Source: CAWIHK01 sp963835935
GTDB taxonomy: Bacteria; Bacteroidota; Ignavibacteria; UBA10030; CAVZMI01
NCBI GenBank assembly: GCA_963835935.1
Contig: CAWIHK010000006.1
Coordinates: 124,001-188,000 of the forward strand
Reading direction: 5' to 3'
Length of the DNA stretch: 64,000 bases
A program made the position numbers and the translations under genes. The notes below the pieces were generated by a model. The model was not told the origin of the DNA. It did no database searches and saw nothing but the letters and a program-made list of their open reading frames with translations. This document shows positions 26,865 to 37,083 of the stretch, one piece after another. Each line of letters starts with the position of its first letter. Positions within the stretch are counted from its first letter, which is position 1.

Positions 26865-27635
26865 ATGAAGATTGATATTCTATTTACGCCTTCTTCCGTA
26901 GATGAACTTCATTTGCGGGATAAGAATATTGTTGTCATAGATGTATTGCGTGCAAGCACAACCATTGTTACGGCATTAGCCAACGGAGCGCGTGAGGTAA
27001 TTCCCGTTGCGAGTGTCGAGTCGGCGGTAAAAATATCCAGCAACCTTGCTGGAGAGGTTGTTCTTCTTGGTGGAGAACAAAATGGGAAAATGATAGAAGG
27101 TTTTAACCTCGGAAATTCGCCGCAGGAATATACCGAAGATGTCGTGAAGAATAAATATATAATTTTCAATACAACCAATGGCTCGCAGGCAATGGTAAAA
27201 AGTAAGTACGCGAAGAATTTGGTGATAGGTTGTTTTGTCAATGTCAGCAAAATTGTTGAATTCATAAAAGAAACAGGCGGAGATTTTACAATTATTTGCG
27301 CGGGAAGTAATGGAGTATTTTGCCTTGAAGATACAGTCTGTGCCGGGATGATAATCGGCAAACTTCAACAAGACGGAGGCCCAGACCTTGCCATCACCGA
27401 TGCCGCACTCGCGGCAGAAATGTTGTATAAAAGTTTTGGAAAGAATATTTTATCAATGTTGAAGAAAACAGAACACGGCAAATATCTTATCGAATTAGGT
27501 TTTGGCGACGACTTAAAAATTTGTGCCGGTGTCGACGTGTGTCAGGTATTGCCGTTCCTTTCCGAAAATGTTCTGAAGCTTCGCCCAGAAAATGAAACGC
27601 ATAGCTCGGAAATAATGGAATCTCCTGTTAAATGA
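26865..27635 (+). CDS. comB: 2-phosphosulfolactate phosphatase family (ComB-like)
   Basis: 256 residues. Motifs VVIDVLRASTTIVTALANGA, LLGGEQNGKMIEGFNLGNSP and FNTTNGSQAM match ComB, a Mg2+-dependent phosphatase first described in coenzyme M synthesis. Many non-methanogens carry it with an unknown or sulfolactate-related role, so the biochemical label is tentative. It overlaps ftsK by ATGA. Confidence 0.88.
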   Translation: MKIDILFTPSSVDELHLRDKNIVVIDVLRASTTIVTALANGAREVIPVASVESAVKISSNLAGEVVLLGGEQNGKMIEGFNLGNSPQEYTEDVVKNKYIIFNTTNGSQAMVKSKYAKNLVIGCFVNVSKIVEFIKETGGDFTIICAGSNGVFCLEDTVCAGMIIGKLQQDGGPDLAITDAALAAEMLYKSFGKNILSMLKKTEHGKYLIELGFGDDLKICAGVDVCQVLPFLSENVLKLRPENETHSSEIMESPVK

Positions 27636-30037
27636 ACGACTCGGCAAGAAATATCGAGAATGCTGGAGAGAAGCGTGGAAATAAAAAAAAACCGCCTGAA
27701 CGAAAGCGCCAGCTATTTGCCATCTGTCTCATGCTTGCAGCTTTTTTACTTTTACTAAGCATTCTCAGTTATTCTTCGGCAGATCAAGCTTCCGGCGAAG
27801 TTTCATTTTCCGATTTAATCCGGGTTTTCAGTTATGACCCGGCAATAATTGCAAAAGCAAAAGCAACACATAATTTGCTTGGCTTGTTTGGCGCGGCGGT
27901 TTCAAACCTCTTCATCAATGGAACCGTCGGTTATTCTGTCGTTATTCTTCCTCTGCTTTTGATAATTTGGGGATGGTTCATTCTTCTTCAAAAAGAAAAA
28001 AAGCGGCTCCTCCGGGCAACCAATTACGCAATCGTCTTGATGTTCCTCCTGTCATTCACATTCGGGATGATCCATTCAATCGTTACATCCTACAATGGTG
28101 AGTTCAGCAGCGAATGGAGTGGTGTGATCGGGACCTATGGCTCCGAAGTTTTGAAACATGGTATCGGAACTGTCGGCGGTTCAATCGTTTTGATTGGATT
28201 ATTATTCGTGACAATAGTTCTCGCCTTCAACATGAATCTTACGGAAAATGCAAGAGCAATCAAAGAAGTGTCTGCGATAATTGGTGAGTTCTTCCGACGA
28301 ATTCACTTTCCGGTTCTGCATCGAAAAGAAAAACCTATAAATATTGCGCCGACGATCAAACGATTTGATCAGGCCGATCATCCAGAACAATTTCAATCTG
28401 AACCTGTGCCGCCTGCTTCAACGCTTCCGAATATTCCGCAAGCAAATGTTGTCGATAAATCGGAATTGAAGTTAGATATCAAACCGAAAATCGAGGAAGA
28501 AGAAATTGAGGAGGATCAACTTCTCCGGGAAGTTGAGGACGAAGAAATAGATTATGTTCCGCCTTCTGTGGAACTGCTGGAAATCAGCAGACAAAGCGAA
28601 CAAGTGAATGATGAAGAATTAAAAGCGAACGCCGAACTCCTGAGAGCAAAACTTGCCGATTTCGATGTCGATATTGAATCGGTCAGCGTTACGCCCGGGC
28701 CGGTTGTCACGTTGTATGAACTTGTGCCTGCTACCGGAGTAAAGATCAGCCGCATAGTCAGCCTTGCGGATGATCTCGCGCTTGCTATGCAAGCAAAAGG
28801 AATCCGCATTATTGCTCCTATTCCCGGGAAGGGCGCTGTGGGAGTTGAGATTCCAAACCATAATCCATCCATCGTCCGGTTTCGAAGCGTTGTCAATTCA
28901 ACAAAGTTCAGGGACGCGAAAATGAGTTTGCCGATCGCATTCGGCAAAACAATTTCCGGCGAGGTTTTTGTCGACGATCTGGCAAAGATGCCTCATCTGC
29001 TTATCGCAGGCGCCACAGGCTCGGGAAAGAGCGTCGGGATTAACACGATTCTCCAGAGCTTGATTTTCAAACTTCATCCATCCGACGTAAAATTTATTAT
29101 CATCGATCCTAAAAAAATAGAGCTCTCTTTTTATAAAAGGCTCAATCATCATTTCCTTGCGATATCTCCGGACATCGACGAAGAAATCGTCACCACATCA
29201 CAAAATTCCGTAAATGTTTTAAAGAGTTGTGAAATCGAAATGGAGCGTCGATATGATATTCTAGCGAAGGCCGGGGTTCGCAACATTTTGGATTTCAACG
29301 AGCGTGTCGAATCCGGAAAAGTGCGGGAACATGATGGAGTGAAACCGAAGAAGCTCCCGTATCTCATTGTCGTTATCGATGAATTGGCGGACTTAATGAT
29401 CACAGCCGCGCGCGAAGTTGAAGAACCGATTGCACGTCTGGCGCAGCTTGCCCGTGCCGTAGGGATTCATCTCGTTCTTGCAACTCAACGCCCGTCTGTC
29501 GATGTTATAACAGGAGTGATCAAAGCGAATTTCCCGGCACGCATCGCATATCAGGTTGCCACGAAAATCGATTCACGCACAATCATTGATATGAACGGCG
29601 CAGAACAATTGCTCGGCAACGGCGATATGCTTTATCTTCCATCAGGAAGCCCGAAACCGGTGCGGATACAGAATGCGTTCATATCTACGGAAGAAGTGGA
29701 AAGCATAGTCGAACATATCGGAAAACAAAAAGGATACAGCAGACCGTACGAATTGCCTTCATTTATAGAAAAGAAGAGAGCCGCAAACGGTTCCAGTGCG
29801 GCCGGCGGTCAACGGGACGAATTTTTTGAAGAGGCTGCGCGCCTCATCGTGCGGCATCAACAAGGATCGGTATCCTTGCTACAGCGGCGCTTGAAAGTAG
29901 GTTATTCCCGCGCTGCAAGACTCGTCGATGAACTTGAAGCCGTGGGTATCGTGGGGCCGTTCGACGGGAGCAAGGCCCGCCAGGTTCTTGTAGAATCTGA
30001 AGCAGAACTCGAAGGAATTTTAAGGACGTTGGAATGA
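27632..30037 (+). CDS. ftsK: DNA translocase FtsK/SpoIIIE
   Basis: 801 residues. Four membrane helices occupy roughly residues 30-200, followed by an acidic linker, the alpha domain, and the RecA-like motor with Walker A GATGSGKS (~461-468) and Walker B VVIDELADLM. The gamma winged helix is at the C-terminus (RHQQGSVSLLQRRLKVGYSRAARLVDELEAVGIVGP), which reads KOPS-type polar sequences. It pumps chromosomal DNA at the division septum. It overlaps comB upstream and the lolA-like gene downstream by ATGA. Confidence 0.97.
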   Translation: MNDSARNIENAGEKRGNKKKPPERKRQLFAICLMLAAFLLLLSILSYSSADQASGEVSFSDLIRVFSYDPAIIAKAKATHNLLGLFGAAVSNLFINGTVGYSVVILPLLLIIWGWFILLQKEKKRLLRATNYAIVLMFLLSFTFGMIHSIVTSYNGEFSSEWSGVIGTYGSEVLKHGIGTVGGSIVLIGLLFVTIVLAFNMNLTENARAIKEVSAIIGEFFRRIHFPVLHRKEKPINIAPTIKRFDQADHPEQFQSEPVPPASTLPNIPQANVVDKSELKLDIKPKIEEEEIEEDQLLREVEDEEIDYVPPSVELLEISRQSEQVNDEELKANAELLRAKLADFDVDIESVSVTPGPVVTLYELVPATGVKISRIVSLADDLALAMQAKGIRIIAPIPGKGAVGVEIPNHNPSIVRFRSVVNSTKFRDAKMSLPIAFGKTISGEVFVDDLAKMPHLLIAGATGSGKSVGINTILQSLIFKLHPSDVKFIIIDPKKIELSFYKRLNHHFLAISPDIDEEIVTTSQNSVNVLKSCEIEMERRYDILAKAGVRNILDFNERVESGKVREHDGVKPKKLPYLIVVIDELADLMITAAREVEEPIARLAQLARAVGIHLVLATQRPSVDVITGVIKANFPARIAYQVATKIDSRTIIDMNGAEQLLGNGDMLYLPSGSPKPVRIQNAFISTEEVESIVEHIGKQKGYSRPYELPSFIEKKRAANGSSAAGGQRDEFFEEAARLIVRHQQGSVSLLQRRLKVGYSRAARLVDELEAVGIVGPFDGSKARQVLVESEAELEGILRTLE

Positions 30038-30669
30038 AAAAAAATATTATTCTCTGTTCTCTCATTTTATTTTTCGGTGCAAATGCAGTTTTCTGTCAGT
30101 CGGAGACACAGGAACTTCTGGAAAAACTTCAGAAGAAGTATGCGAAGCTTAAAGATGCGACATTCGAATTTTCACAAACTACAAAATTTTCAATAACAAA
30201 AGTTTCGCAGACACTTTCTGGGACTGTCAAATCAAAAAAGAAAAAATATCGTATCGAAACCGAAAACGGCTTAATCATCACCGATGGCAGCAGTGTATGG
30301 CGTTATAATCCGGAGAAGCATCAGGTTTTAGTCGACAAATACAAGGATGATCCGCAAACACTAACGCCTGATCGAGTAGTGGAAGATGCGACAAAAGAAT
30401 ATTATTATGTGAAGACTGGAACGGAAAAACATAAAGACGACCAGTTCAGTATCATCAAGTTGACCCCAAAATCTGAATCTTCATCGATCAAGTCGCTCAA
30501 ATTATGGATAGATGAAGATGCGCTTACTATTTCAAAAATTGAGATGACCGACATAACGGACAACACGACGTCGTATATTATCACATCCTTCACTACGAAC
30601 ACAGAACTTCCTGATTCACTTTTTAAATTCACACCGCCGGAAGGTGTTGAGGTAATTGACCTTCGTTAA
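30034..30669 (+). CDS. lolA: LolA-like outer-membrane lipoprotein carrier
   Basis: 211 residues with a signal peptide (ending AVFCQ). LLEKLQKKYAKLKDATFEFSQTT and KKKKYRIETENGLIITDGSSVWRYNPEKHQV are the LolA pattern of a beta-sheet cup, with TLSGTVKSK and a C-terminal LPDSLFKFTPPEGVEVIDL. It ferries lipoproteins through the periplasm. It follows ftsK by ATGA overlap, a common pairing in diderms. Confidence 0.9.
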   Translation: MKKNIILCSLILFFGANAVFCQSETQELLEKLQKKYAKLKDATFEFSQTTKFSITKVSQTLSGTVKSKKKKYRIETENGLIITDGSSVWRYNPEKHQVLVDKYKDDPQTLTPDRVVEDATKEYYYVKTGTEKHKDDQFSIIKLTPKSESSSIKSLKLWIDEDALTISKIEMTDITDNTTSYIITSFTTNTELPDSLFKFTPPEGVEVIDLR

Positions 30670-30694
30670 TTATGTCATTGATAAAAGGAAAGAT

Positions 30695-31381
30695 ATGACA
30701 CGCAATATTGTTTTGTTTTCCCTTTTCCTTATTGCTTGTGTGCACGAGGAAGTTTTTGCGCAGACCAACACAAACTCAGTCTCTGATCGTTATACGTTTG
30801 GTATCAGCGGATCGATGGGAGCAAGTATAGTAAATCCGCCGGATGTTGTGAATTTTTGGAATTCATTCGGAGGCGTTCATCAACAGATGGGAAGCTGGAC
30901 GCTTGGCGGAGAATTCGCCATTGCGCCTGAAGTTCGCCTGTCAGAACGTGTCGGCCTGAAACTGGAATATGGATATCAACTATTCTCCAATTCTTTTGAT
31001 GACGTAACACTCGGCGGACATTACGAATTCAACACTTCCACACACATGCCGACGCTTATCGTCCAGTATCTTTTTCCGGCAGAATCATATATTTTTAAAA
31101 TTGGCGGCGGAGTCGGCTATTCTTTCGTGAATTTCGATTACGAAAGTCCGATCACAGCCGGATTTATTCGTTCAACAGCCAGCGGTATTGCATTGAAAGC
31201 TGAGGCTGAAGGGCAGACTGCATTCAGCGAACATGTTTATCTTCAGATTGCAGGAGGAATGCGATTTTCATTTATAGGAAAATTGCACGGCGGTTATTTC
31301 GATCTTTCGGAAACAAATCAAAATGTGACGTTCAATTTTATATCATTTGGTGCATCGCTCGGCCTTGTGTATTATTTTTGA
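30695..31381 (+). CDS. Outer-membrane beta-barrel protein
   Basis: The ATG at 30695 is chosen: AAAGGAAAG precedes it and the signal peptide MTRNIVLFSLFLIACVHEEVFAQ is then clean. 228 residues of alternating strands rich in Gly and aromatic residues (GVGYSFVNFDYES, AGGMRFSFIG), ending SLGLVYYF with a terminal Phe typical of BAM substrates. It resembles OmpW/opacity-type small barrels. Substrate or function unknown. Confidence 0.8.
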   Translation: MTRNIVLFSLFLIACVHEEVFAQTNTNSVSDRYTFGISGSMGASIVNPPDVVNFWNSFGGVHQQMGSWTLGGEFAIAPEVRLSERVGLKLEYGYQLFSNSFDDVTLGGHYEFNTSTHMPTLIVQYLFPAESYIFKIGGGVGYSFVNFDYESPITAGFIRSTASGIALKAEAEGQTAFSEHVYLQIAGGMRFSFIGKLHGGYFDLSETNQNVTFNFISFGASLGLVYYF

Positions 31382-31443
31382 AAAACAGTAGATTATAAAT
31401 CGGCATAAGAAATTCATTGTAACAGAAATAAAAGAGGAGAATA

Positions 31444-32262
31444 ATGAATCTACTCGAAGCGATCATTCTCGGAATTGTGCAGGGTCTTACAGAATTTTTA
31501 CCCATCAGCAGTACCGCACACATGCGCATCGTTCCGGCATTATTAGGATGGGGAGATCCGGGCGCGGCTGTTTCGGCAATTATTCAGATCGGTACTCTCA
31601 TTGCCGTCTTGGTTTATTTTTGGAAGGATATTGTTAGACTTGTGACCGCGTTCATCAAAGGATTGGCATCGGGAAAACCGTTTGCTGAAACCGATTCGCG
31701 GATGGCTTGGTGGATCGGCATCGGGACGATTCCGGTTGTTATCCTCGGACTCGCGTTCAAACATTCGATTGAAACTTCATTTCGTTCGCTTTATGTTATC
31801 GCAGGAAGCATGTTTGCGCTGGGAGTAATTTTATTTATCGCGGAAAAAATCGCATCATTCAAAAAAGCGTATACCGATATGACCTGGTGGGAAGCTTTTT
31901 TAGTCGGATGCGCTCAAGCGGTGGCATTGATTCCGGGATCGTCCCGCTCGGGCACAACAATAACAATGGGGCTATTCCTCGGTTTCACCCGCGAGTCGGC
32001 CGCGCGCTTTTCCTTCCTCTTGAGCATTCCGGCTGTCGCGGCAAGTGGATTGTACGAGTTATATGAAATACGTCACGCACTTCTCGGTACGCTCGGATTT
32101 AACGTTGCTCTGGCAACTGTTATCGCCGGCGTAACTGGTTATTTCGCAATCGCATTTTTGTTGAAATATCTTCGCACCCACACGACGTTCGTGTTTGTCT
32201 GGTATCGTGTGTTACTTGGGGTTTTTATTTTTATTTTGGTATATACTCAATTCATTCAGTAA
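31444..32262 (+). CDS. uppP: Undecaprenyl-diphosphate phosphatase (BacA type)
   Basis: 272 residues, eight membrane helices. The active-site motifs are GLTEFLPISSTAHM (residues 15-28) and PGSSRSGTTITMGLFLG. It recycles undecaprenyl diphosphate to the monophosphate carrier for peptidoglycan and envelope glycans. The cyclophilin gene begins right after its stop. Confidence 0.97.
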   Translation: MNLLEAIILGIVQGLTEFLPISSTAHMRIVPALLGWGDPGAAVSAIIQIGTLIAVLVYFWKDIVRLVTAFIKGLASGKPFAETDSRMAWWIGIGTIPVVILGLAFKHSIETSFRSLYVIAGSMFALGVILFIAEKIASFKKAYTDMTWWEAFLVGCAQAVALIPGSSRSGTTITMGLFLGFTRESAARFSFLLSIPAVAASGLYELYEIRHALLGTLGFNVALATVIAGVTGYFAIAFLLKYLRTHTTFVFVWYRVLLGVFIFILVYTQFIQ

Positions 32263-32274
32263 ATGGAGAAAACA

Positions 32275-32853
32275 ATGAGAGGATTTATCATTCTTATGCT
32301 AGCATTCGCAACTGTAACAGGTACGACCAGCGGTTGTTCAGACACGACCAAAGCAAAACGAGACACACTCATCATCGAGACAAACCTTGGAACAATCGAA
32401 GCGGAATTATACAACGACATCGCTCCAAAGACTGTCGATCATATGGAGAAATTGGTGAAAGCCGGTTTTTTTGACAGCCTTCTTTTTCATCGTGTTGTTC
32501 CGGGATTCGTGATCCAGGGAGGCGATCCGAATTCTAAAGATGGTGATCCGGAAACGTGGGGCAGAGGAAAACCGGGACAGGAAACGGTAGACGCGGAGTT
32601 CAGCAAAGAACATCACAAGCGCGGAATTCTGTCGATGGCGAGAAAAGGAAATGACATAAACAGCGGAACGAGCCAGTTTTTTATTTGTGTCGCCGATGTT
32701 TTAAGTCTTGACAATCAATACACGGTGTGGGGAAAGGTGACCAAGGGGATGGACGTTGTCGATAAAATCGCGAATAGTCCTCGTGATTCGAAAGATCGCC
32801 CAAAAGAAAAAGTGATGATGATAAAAGTAACTGTGAAAGAGGCGGTGAAATAA
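32275..32853 (+). CDS. Cyclophilin-type peptidyl-prolyl isomerase, lipoprotein
   Basis: An ATG at 32263 abuts the uppP stop, but the ATG at 32275 has GGAG six bases upstream and gives a compact lipoprotein signal ending TTSGC (Cys21). 192 residues. The cyclophilin core is present: FHRVVPGFVIQGGDP, SMARKGNDINSGTSQFFICV and NQYTVWGKV. Expected in the periplasm, anchored by lipid, assisting protein folding. Confidence 0.93.
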   Translation: MRGFIILMLAFATVTGTTSGCSDTTKAKRDTLIIETNLGTIEAELYNDIAPKTVDHMEKLVKAGFFDSLLFHRVVPGFVIQGGDPNSKDGDPETWGRGKPGQETVDAEFSKEHHKRGILSMARKGNDINSGTSQFFICVADVLSLDNQYTVWGKVTKGMDVVDKIANSPRDSKDRPKEKVMMIKVTVKEAVK

Positions 32854-32860
32854 TAAACGC

Positions 32861-33847
32861 ATGACGCCGGAAGAATTCCTTCAAACGATCCGGCAGAATA
32901 AATTCGCGCCGGTGTATCTCATCCATGGTGAGGAAGATTTTCTCATCGATGAAATGGTGCAGGATTTTATTTCAACTGCCGTTGATGATTCTGCCAAAAG
33001 TTTTAACCTCGACATCATCTATGGAAATGAAGTGGAAGCGAAAGACGTTATCGCTCTTGCTTCAGCGTATCCTATGATGTCGGAGAGGCGCGTAGTCGTT
33101 GTGCACGACGCGGACAAAATCGGGCGCTTCGATCAGATTGAGAGCTATGTCGAGAAACCGTCGATCACTACCAGCCTCCTGTTGGTTGCCGATAAAGTCG
33201 ATATGCGGCGAAAACCTTATACTACTTTGAAAACCAACGCCGAAGTTGTCGAATCAAAACCTTTGTACGATAATAAAATTCCCGAGTGGATTGTTGCACG
33301 AGCCGAAAAAGTGAAAAAAAAGATTTCGCTCGAATCGGCTCGTTTACTCCAGGCGTACGTGGGAAATTCTCTGCGCGACCTGCACAACGAGCTCGAAAAA
33401 CTCTGCATTGCGTTTCCTCAAAAAAATACAATCGACACAGAAGATATTTCATCGGTTGTCGGAATATCGAAGGCGTTCAATATTTTTGAATTGACGAAGT
33501 CGATAGGAAACAGAGATATTCGTCACGCCGTGGAGATTGTCGATCGCATGCTAACAAGCGGTGAACAGGCGACGATGATGATTGTGATGATCACCCGCCA
33601 TTTTACCACTTTGTGGAAACTTGCAGAATTACGTTCAAAAAATATTTCCGAAAGAGACATGGCCTCGGCAGTTGGTGTCCATCCGTTTTTTTTGAAGGAG
33701 TATCTCACGCAATTGTCGCAGTACTCGGTCGGACGGATCGAACGGAATTATTCAGCTCTCGTCCATGCAGATGAAAAAATAAAAACGAGCGGCGGTGATC
33801 ATAAATTAATCATGACGGTACTCCTGCACGAGTTGATGGTTGATTAA
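32861..33847 (+). CDS. holA: DNA polymerase III delta subunit
   Basis: 328 residues. PVYLIHGEEDFLIDEMVQDF, then ASAYPMMSERRVVVVHDADKI, LLVADKVDMRRKPYTTL and KLCIAFPQKNTIDTEDISSVVG match the HolA clamp-loader subunit (AAA+ fold lacking an active P-loop). The C-terminal collar helices end HKLIMTVLLHELM. It opens the sliding clamp. It starts seven bases after the cyclophilin stop. Confidence 0.95.
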   Translation: MTPEEFLQTIRQNKFAPVYLIHGEEDFLIDEMVQDFISTAVDDSAKSFNLDIIYGNEVEAKDVIALASAYPMMSERRVVVVHDADKIGRFDQIESYVEKPSITTSLLLVADKVDMRRKPYTTLKTNAEVVESKPLYDNKIPEWIVARAEKVKKKISLESARLLQAYVGNSLRDLHNELEKLCIAFPQKNTIDTEDISSVVGISKAFNIFELTKSIGNRDIRHAVEIVDRMLTSGEQATMMIVMITRHFTTLWKLAELRSKNISERDMASAVGVHPFFLKEYLTQLSQYSVGRIERNYSALVHADEKIKTSGGDHKLIMTVLLHELMVD

Positions 33848-33953
33848 ATTCGGCAAGTGTGGTTTTATAAATATGAAGAGAAAAAGAATCGGAGATTTAT
33901 TCATGCACACGTTCACCAAACCAGGTGAATCGAAATAAATTTTCGTCGCTCAA

Positions 33954-36758
33954 ATGTCGATGACAACAAATCACCAAACATATCAAAACACAATTATTAT
34001 CCGCGGCGCGCGGGTTCACAACCTCAAAAACATTTCACTCGAACTTCCGCGAAACAAGCTGATAGTAATAACCGGTGTGAGCGGTTCGGGAAAATCGAGT
34101 CTTGCCTTCGATACAATTTATGCTGAAGGCCAGCGGCGATATGTAGAAAGCCTTTCGTCGTACGCACGGCAGTTTCTCGAACGCATGGACAAGCCTGATG
34201 TCGATCTTATTCAAGGAATCTCGCCGGCGATTGCCATCGAACAGAAAACAAGCACCAGAAATCCGCGTTCAACCGTCGGCACTACCACGGAAGTATATGA
34301 TTTTCTCAGACTACTATTCGCACGAATCGGAAAAACATTTTGCGTGAAGTGCGGTTCGCTCGTCCAACGCGAAACAGTCGCGCACGTGCTCGAATACATG
34401 AAGTCACTCTCCGATGGCACAAAAATCTATATCCTTTTTCCGATTCACGATCATCCGAAGGTTTCGATTCATCAGGAAATAGAAAATTTAAAGGCTCAGG
34501 GATATTTTCGATTTCTCGTGAAGGGAGAAGTTGTCGACATCAACGAACGAAAAATTCCGAAAACAATTCAGAAGTCGGATATCCGAGTGCTTGTCGACCG
34601 TTTGATTATCCGCCACGACTCGGAAGATCCGCGATTATCCGATTCATGCGAAACGGCTTTCCAATCCGGCGATGGATATTTAATAATCCATGAAGTCGAA
34701 AAAGGAAACGAGCGGCAATTCAGCCGTCATTATGAATGCGCGCAATGCCGCATCCGTTATGAAGAACCACAGCCGAGGCTCTTTTCTTTCAACAATCCAT
34801 TTGGCGCGTGTCCGTCGTGCCAGGGATTTGGCCGGGCTATCGGGATCGATATGGATTTAGTAGTGCCGGATAAAAACCGGACCATTCGCGAAGGCGCGAT
34901 CATTCCATGGACAACTCCGAAATTCAAGGAGAATCTCCGGAAGCTCATGCGAGTTGCTCCGGCTGCTCGCGTGAGAGTCGATGTTCCATTTGAAAAATTG
35001 ACCGGCGATGAACTCTCCATCATCATGAATGGGTATAGCGACTTCGATGGAGTGAACGGTTTTTTCCGTGAGATCGAAAAGAAGACATATAAAATTCACT
35101 ACCGCGTATTCCTGAGCCGGTTCCGCGGTTATACAACATGTCCATCCTGCCAGGGTTCACGGCTTCGTCCAGAAGCGCTCAATGTTAAAGTTTGCGGAAA
35201 GACTATGGCGGATATTGTCCGCATGACGATTGGCGAAGCGGAAAAATTTTTCAGGACAATCGATTTGACCAGCTATGAGCATGAGGTTGCGCACCGCATC
35301 ATCGAGGAACTCCGTCGTAGACTGCAATATCTTGTCGATGTCGGCATCGAATATCTCACACTCGATCGTTTATCTTCAACACTCTCCGGCGGCGAATCGC
35401 AGAGAATTAATCTGGCAACATCGCTCGGATCATCGCTGGTGGGTTCGCTGTATGTTCTAGACGAACCCAGCATCGGCCTGCATCCCCGCGATACCGGAAG
35501 GTTGATAAAAATTTTAAAAGCACTGCGCGACATGGGGAATACGGTGATCGTTGTTGAACACGACGCCGACATGATGAGAGAAAGCGACATCATTGTGGAT
35601 TTGGGTCCGTACGCCGGCGAAAAAGGAGGAGAGATAATTTTTCAGGGAACATACAAAGAAGTTTTGAAGGATAAAAAATCGCTGACGGGCGCGTACCTCA
35701 GCGGCGATTCGACGATTCCGGTTCCGAAAACTCGCCGAACGGAAAAAGGAAAAAGCATTCGCGTGCTTGGAGCGGCAGAGCATAACCTGAAAAATCTCGA
35801 TGTCGAAATTCCACTGAAGAAATTTGTCTGCATTACCGGCGTCAGCGGTTCGGGGAAGAGCACGCTGGTACACAGCATTATTCACACAGGAATTCAGAGG
35901 TTGAAGGGACAGTACGATGATGCTGTCGGAAAAGTAAAAGGATTTGAAGGAACGGAATATATCGACGGAGTCGAATTGGTCGATCAATCACCGATTGGTC
36001 GGACGCCGCGCTCGAATCCTGTGACGTACATAAAAGCGTTCGATGTAATTCGGGACCTTCTGGCGAACACACAGCAGGCGAAGATACGCGGTTACAAGCC
36101 GGGATATTTTTCTTTCAATGTCCCCGGCGGCCGCTGTGAAGTGTGCGAAGGAGACGGTTATCAAAAAATCGAGATGCAATTTTTAGCCGATCTCTATTTG
36201 CTATGCGAATCGTGCAAGGGAAAAAGATTCAAGAATGAAGTGCTCGACATTCGGTACCGCGGAAAAAATGTGGACGATATTCTGTCGATGACGGTGGACG
36301 AGGGAATTCTCTTTTTCGGCAGGGAACCATCCGGCAAAAAAGTAGCTCAGCGGTTGCGTGTGTTGGCGGATGTCGGCCTTGGCTATCTGCGGCTTGGCCA
36401 GCCTGCCACGACATTATCCGGCGGTGAAGCCCAGCGGGTGAAACTCGCTCTCCATCTTGCCGCACGCGAAGTCCAGCAGAACTTGCTTTTTATTTTCGAC
36501 GAGCCGACAACCGGTTTGCATTTCGACGATATTGCCCGGCTTGTCCGCTGTTTCAACGCGCTCATCGACGCCGGACATTCCGTTGTCATCATTGAACATA
36601 ACATGGACGTGATCAAATGCGCGGATCACATTATCGATCTCGGCCCGGAAGGCGGCAACGCAGGCGGATACATCGTAGCCGAAGGAACGCCAGAGGAAAT
36701 TGCTAAAGTGGAAGCCTCTTATACCGGACATTTTTTGCAATATGCGTTGAAACATTAA
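33954..36758 (+). CDS. uvrA: Excinuclease ABC subunit A
   Basis: 934 residues, usual length. Two ABC modules: Walker A GVSGSGKS at 41-48 and GVSGSGKST at 629-637. ABC signatures TLSGGESQRINLATSLGSS and TLSGGEAQRVKLALHL, and zinc modules with CAQC...CPSCQGFG and CEVCEGDGY...CESCKGKRF. It recognises DNA damage in nucleotide excision repair. A palindrome TTCACC-AAACCA-GGTGAA lies upstream at ~33914-33931; no LexA-like box was recognised. A decayed copy of its 3' end occurs at 39334-39463. Confidence 0.97.
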   Translation: MSMTTNHQTYQNTIIIRGARVHNLKNISLELPRNKLIVITGVSGSGKSSLAFDTIYAEGQRRYVESLSSYARQFLERMDKPDVDLIQGISPAIAIEQKTSTRNPRSTVGTTTEVYDFLRLLFARIGKTFCVKCGSLVQRETVAHVLEYMKSLSDGTKIYILFPIHDHPKVSIHQEIENLKAQGYFRFLVKGEVVDINERKIPKTIQKSDIRVLVDRLIIRHDSEDPRLSDSCETAFQSGDGYLIIHEVEKGNERQFSRHYECAQCRIRYEEPQPRLFSFNNPFGACPSCQGFGRAIGIDMDLVVPDKNRTIREGAIIPWTTPKFKENLRKLMRVAPAARVRVDVPFEKLTGDELSIIMNGYSDFDGVNGFFREIEKKTYKIHYRVFLSRFRGYTTCPSCQGSRLRPEALNVKVCGKTMADIVRMTIGEAEKFFRTIDLTSYEHEVAHRIIEELRRRLQYLVDVGIEYLTLDRLSSTLSGGESQRINLATSLGSSLVGSLYVLDEPSIGLHPRDTGRLIKILKALRDMGNTVIVVEHDADMMRESDIIVDLGPYAGEKGGEIIFQGTYKEVLKDKKSLTGAYLSGDSTIPVPKTRRTEKGKSIRVLGAAEHNLKNLDVEIPLKKFVCITGVSGSGKSTLVHSIIHTGIQRLKGQYDDAVGKVKGFEGTEYIDGVELVDQSPIGRTPRSNPVTYIKAFDVIRDLLANTQQAKIRGYKPGYFSFNVPGGRCEVCEGDGYQKIEMQFLADLYLLCESCKGKRFKNEVLDIRYRGKNVDDILSMTVDEGILFFGREPSGKKVAQRLRVLADVGLGYLRLGQPATTLSGGEAQRVKLALHLAAREVQQNLLFIFDEPTTGLHFDDIARLVRCFNALIDAGHSVVIIEHNMDVIKCADHIIDLGPEGGNAGGYIVAEGTPEEIAKVEASYTGHFLQYALKH

Positions 36759-37083
36759 GTATTATGGTTTTCGTCCACTTAAAATATTTTCCACAAATTA
36801 TATAATTGCCACATTTTCTTATTGCTTTTCTAGATTAAACTCCGTAAAATCTTGCCGATGTTGCGTTCATACTACTCGAGATGATTTTTACTGCGGGGAA
36901 GTTGACTACAGATAGAGTTATTCGGTTTTATTGGGGAATTCGAGTATCAAGACAGATATAAACACGCTTTTCGTTCGTCTATAGCACTTAAAGTGCTGTA
37001 ACAACAAAGTACAGTTTTAAGCGAGTTGAAATTGTGTCCCTATGGAACTCGTTGTCATTGTGGTTCATAATTGGAGGTTAAAT
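36759..37083. other. uvrA downstream flank, homologous to 39.6-39.8 kb
   Basis: No gene is visible in these 325 bases. The part at ~36775-36870 (ACATTTTCTTATTGCTTTTC, then ATTAAACTCCGTAAAATCTTG) matches ~39690-39765 by eye, so the duplicated segment includes the flank of uvrA as well as its coding end. A small palindrome GCACTTAAAGTGC follows at ~36986. GGAGG at 37073-37077 serves the next gene. Confidence 0.55.

Noticed and set aside
33913..33931. LexA/SOS operator upstream of uvrA
   Set aside because: The palindrome TTCACC-AAACCA-GGTGAA does not match a known LexA box and lacks support; it is only mentioned with uvrA.
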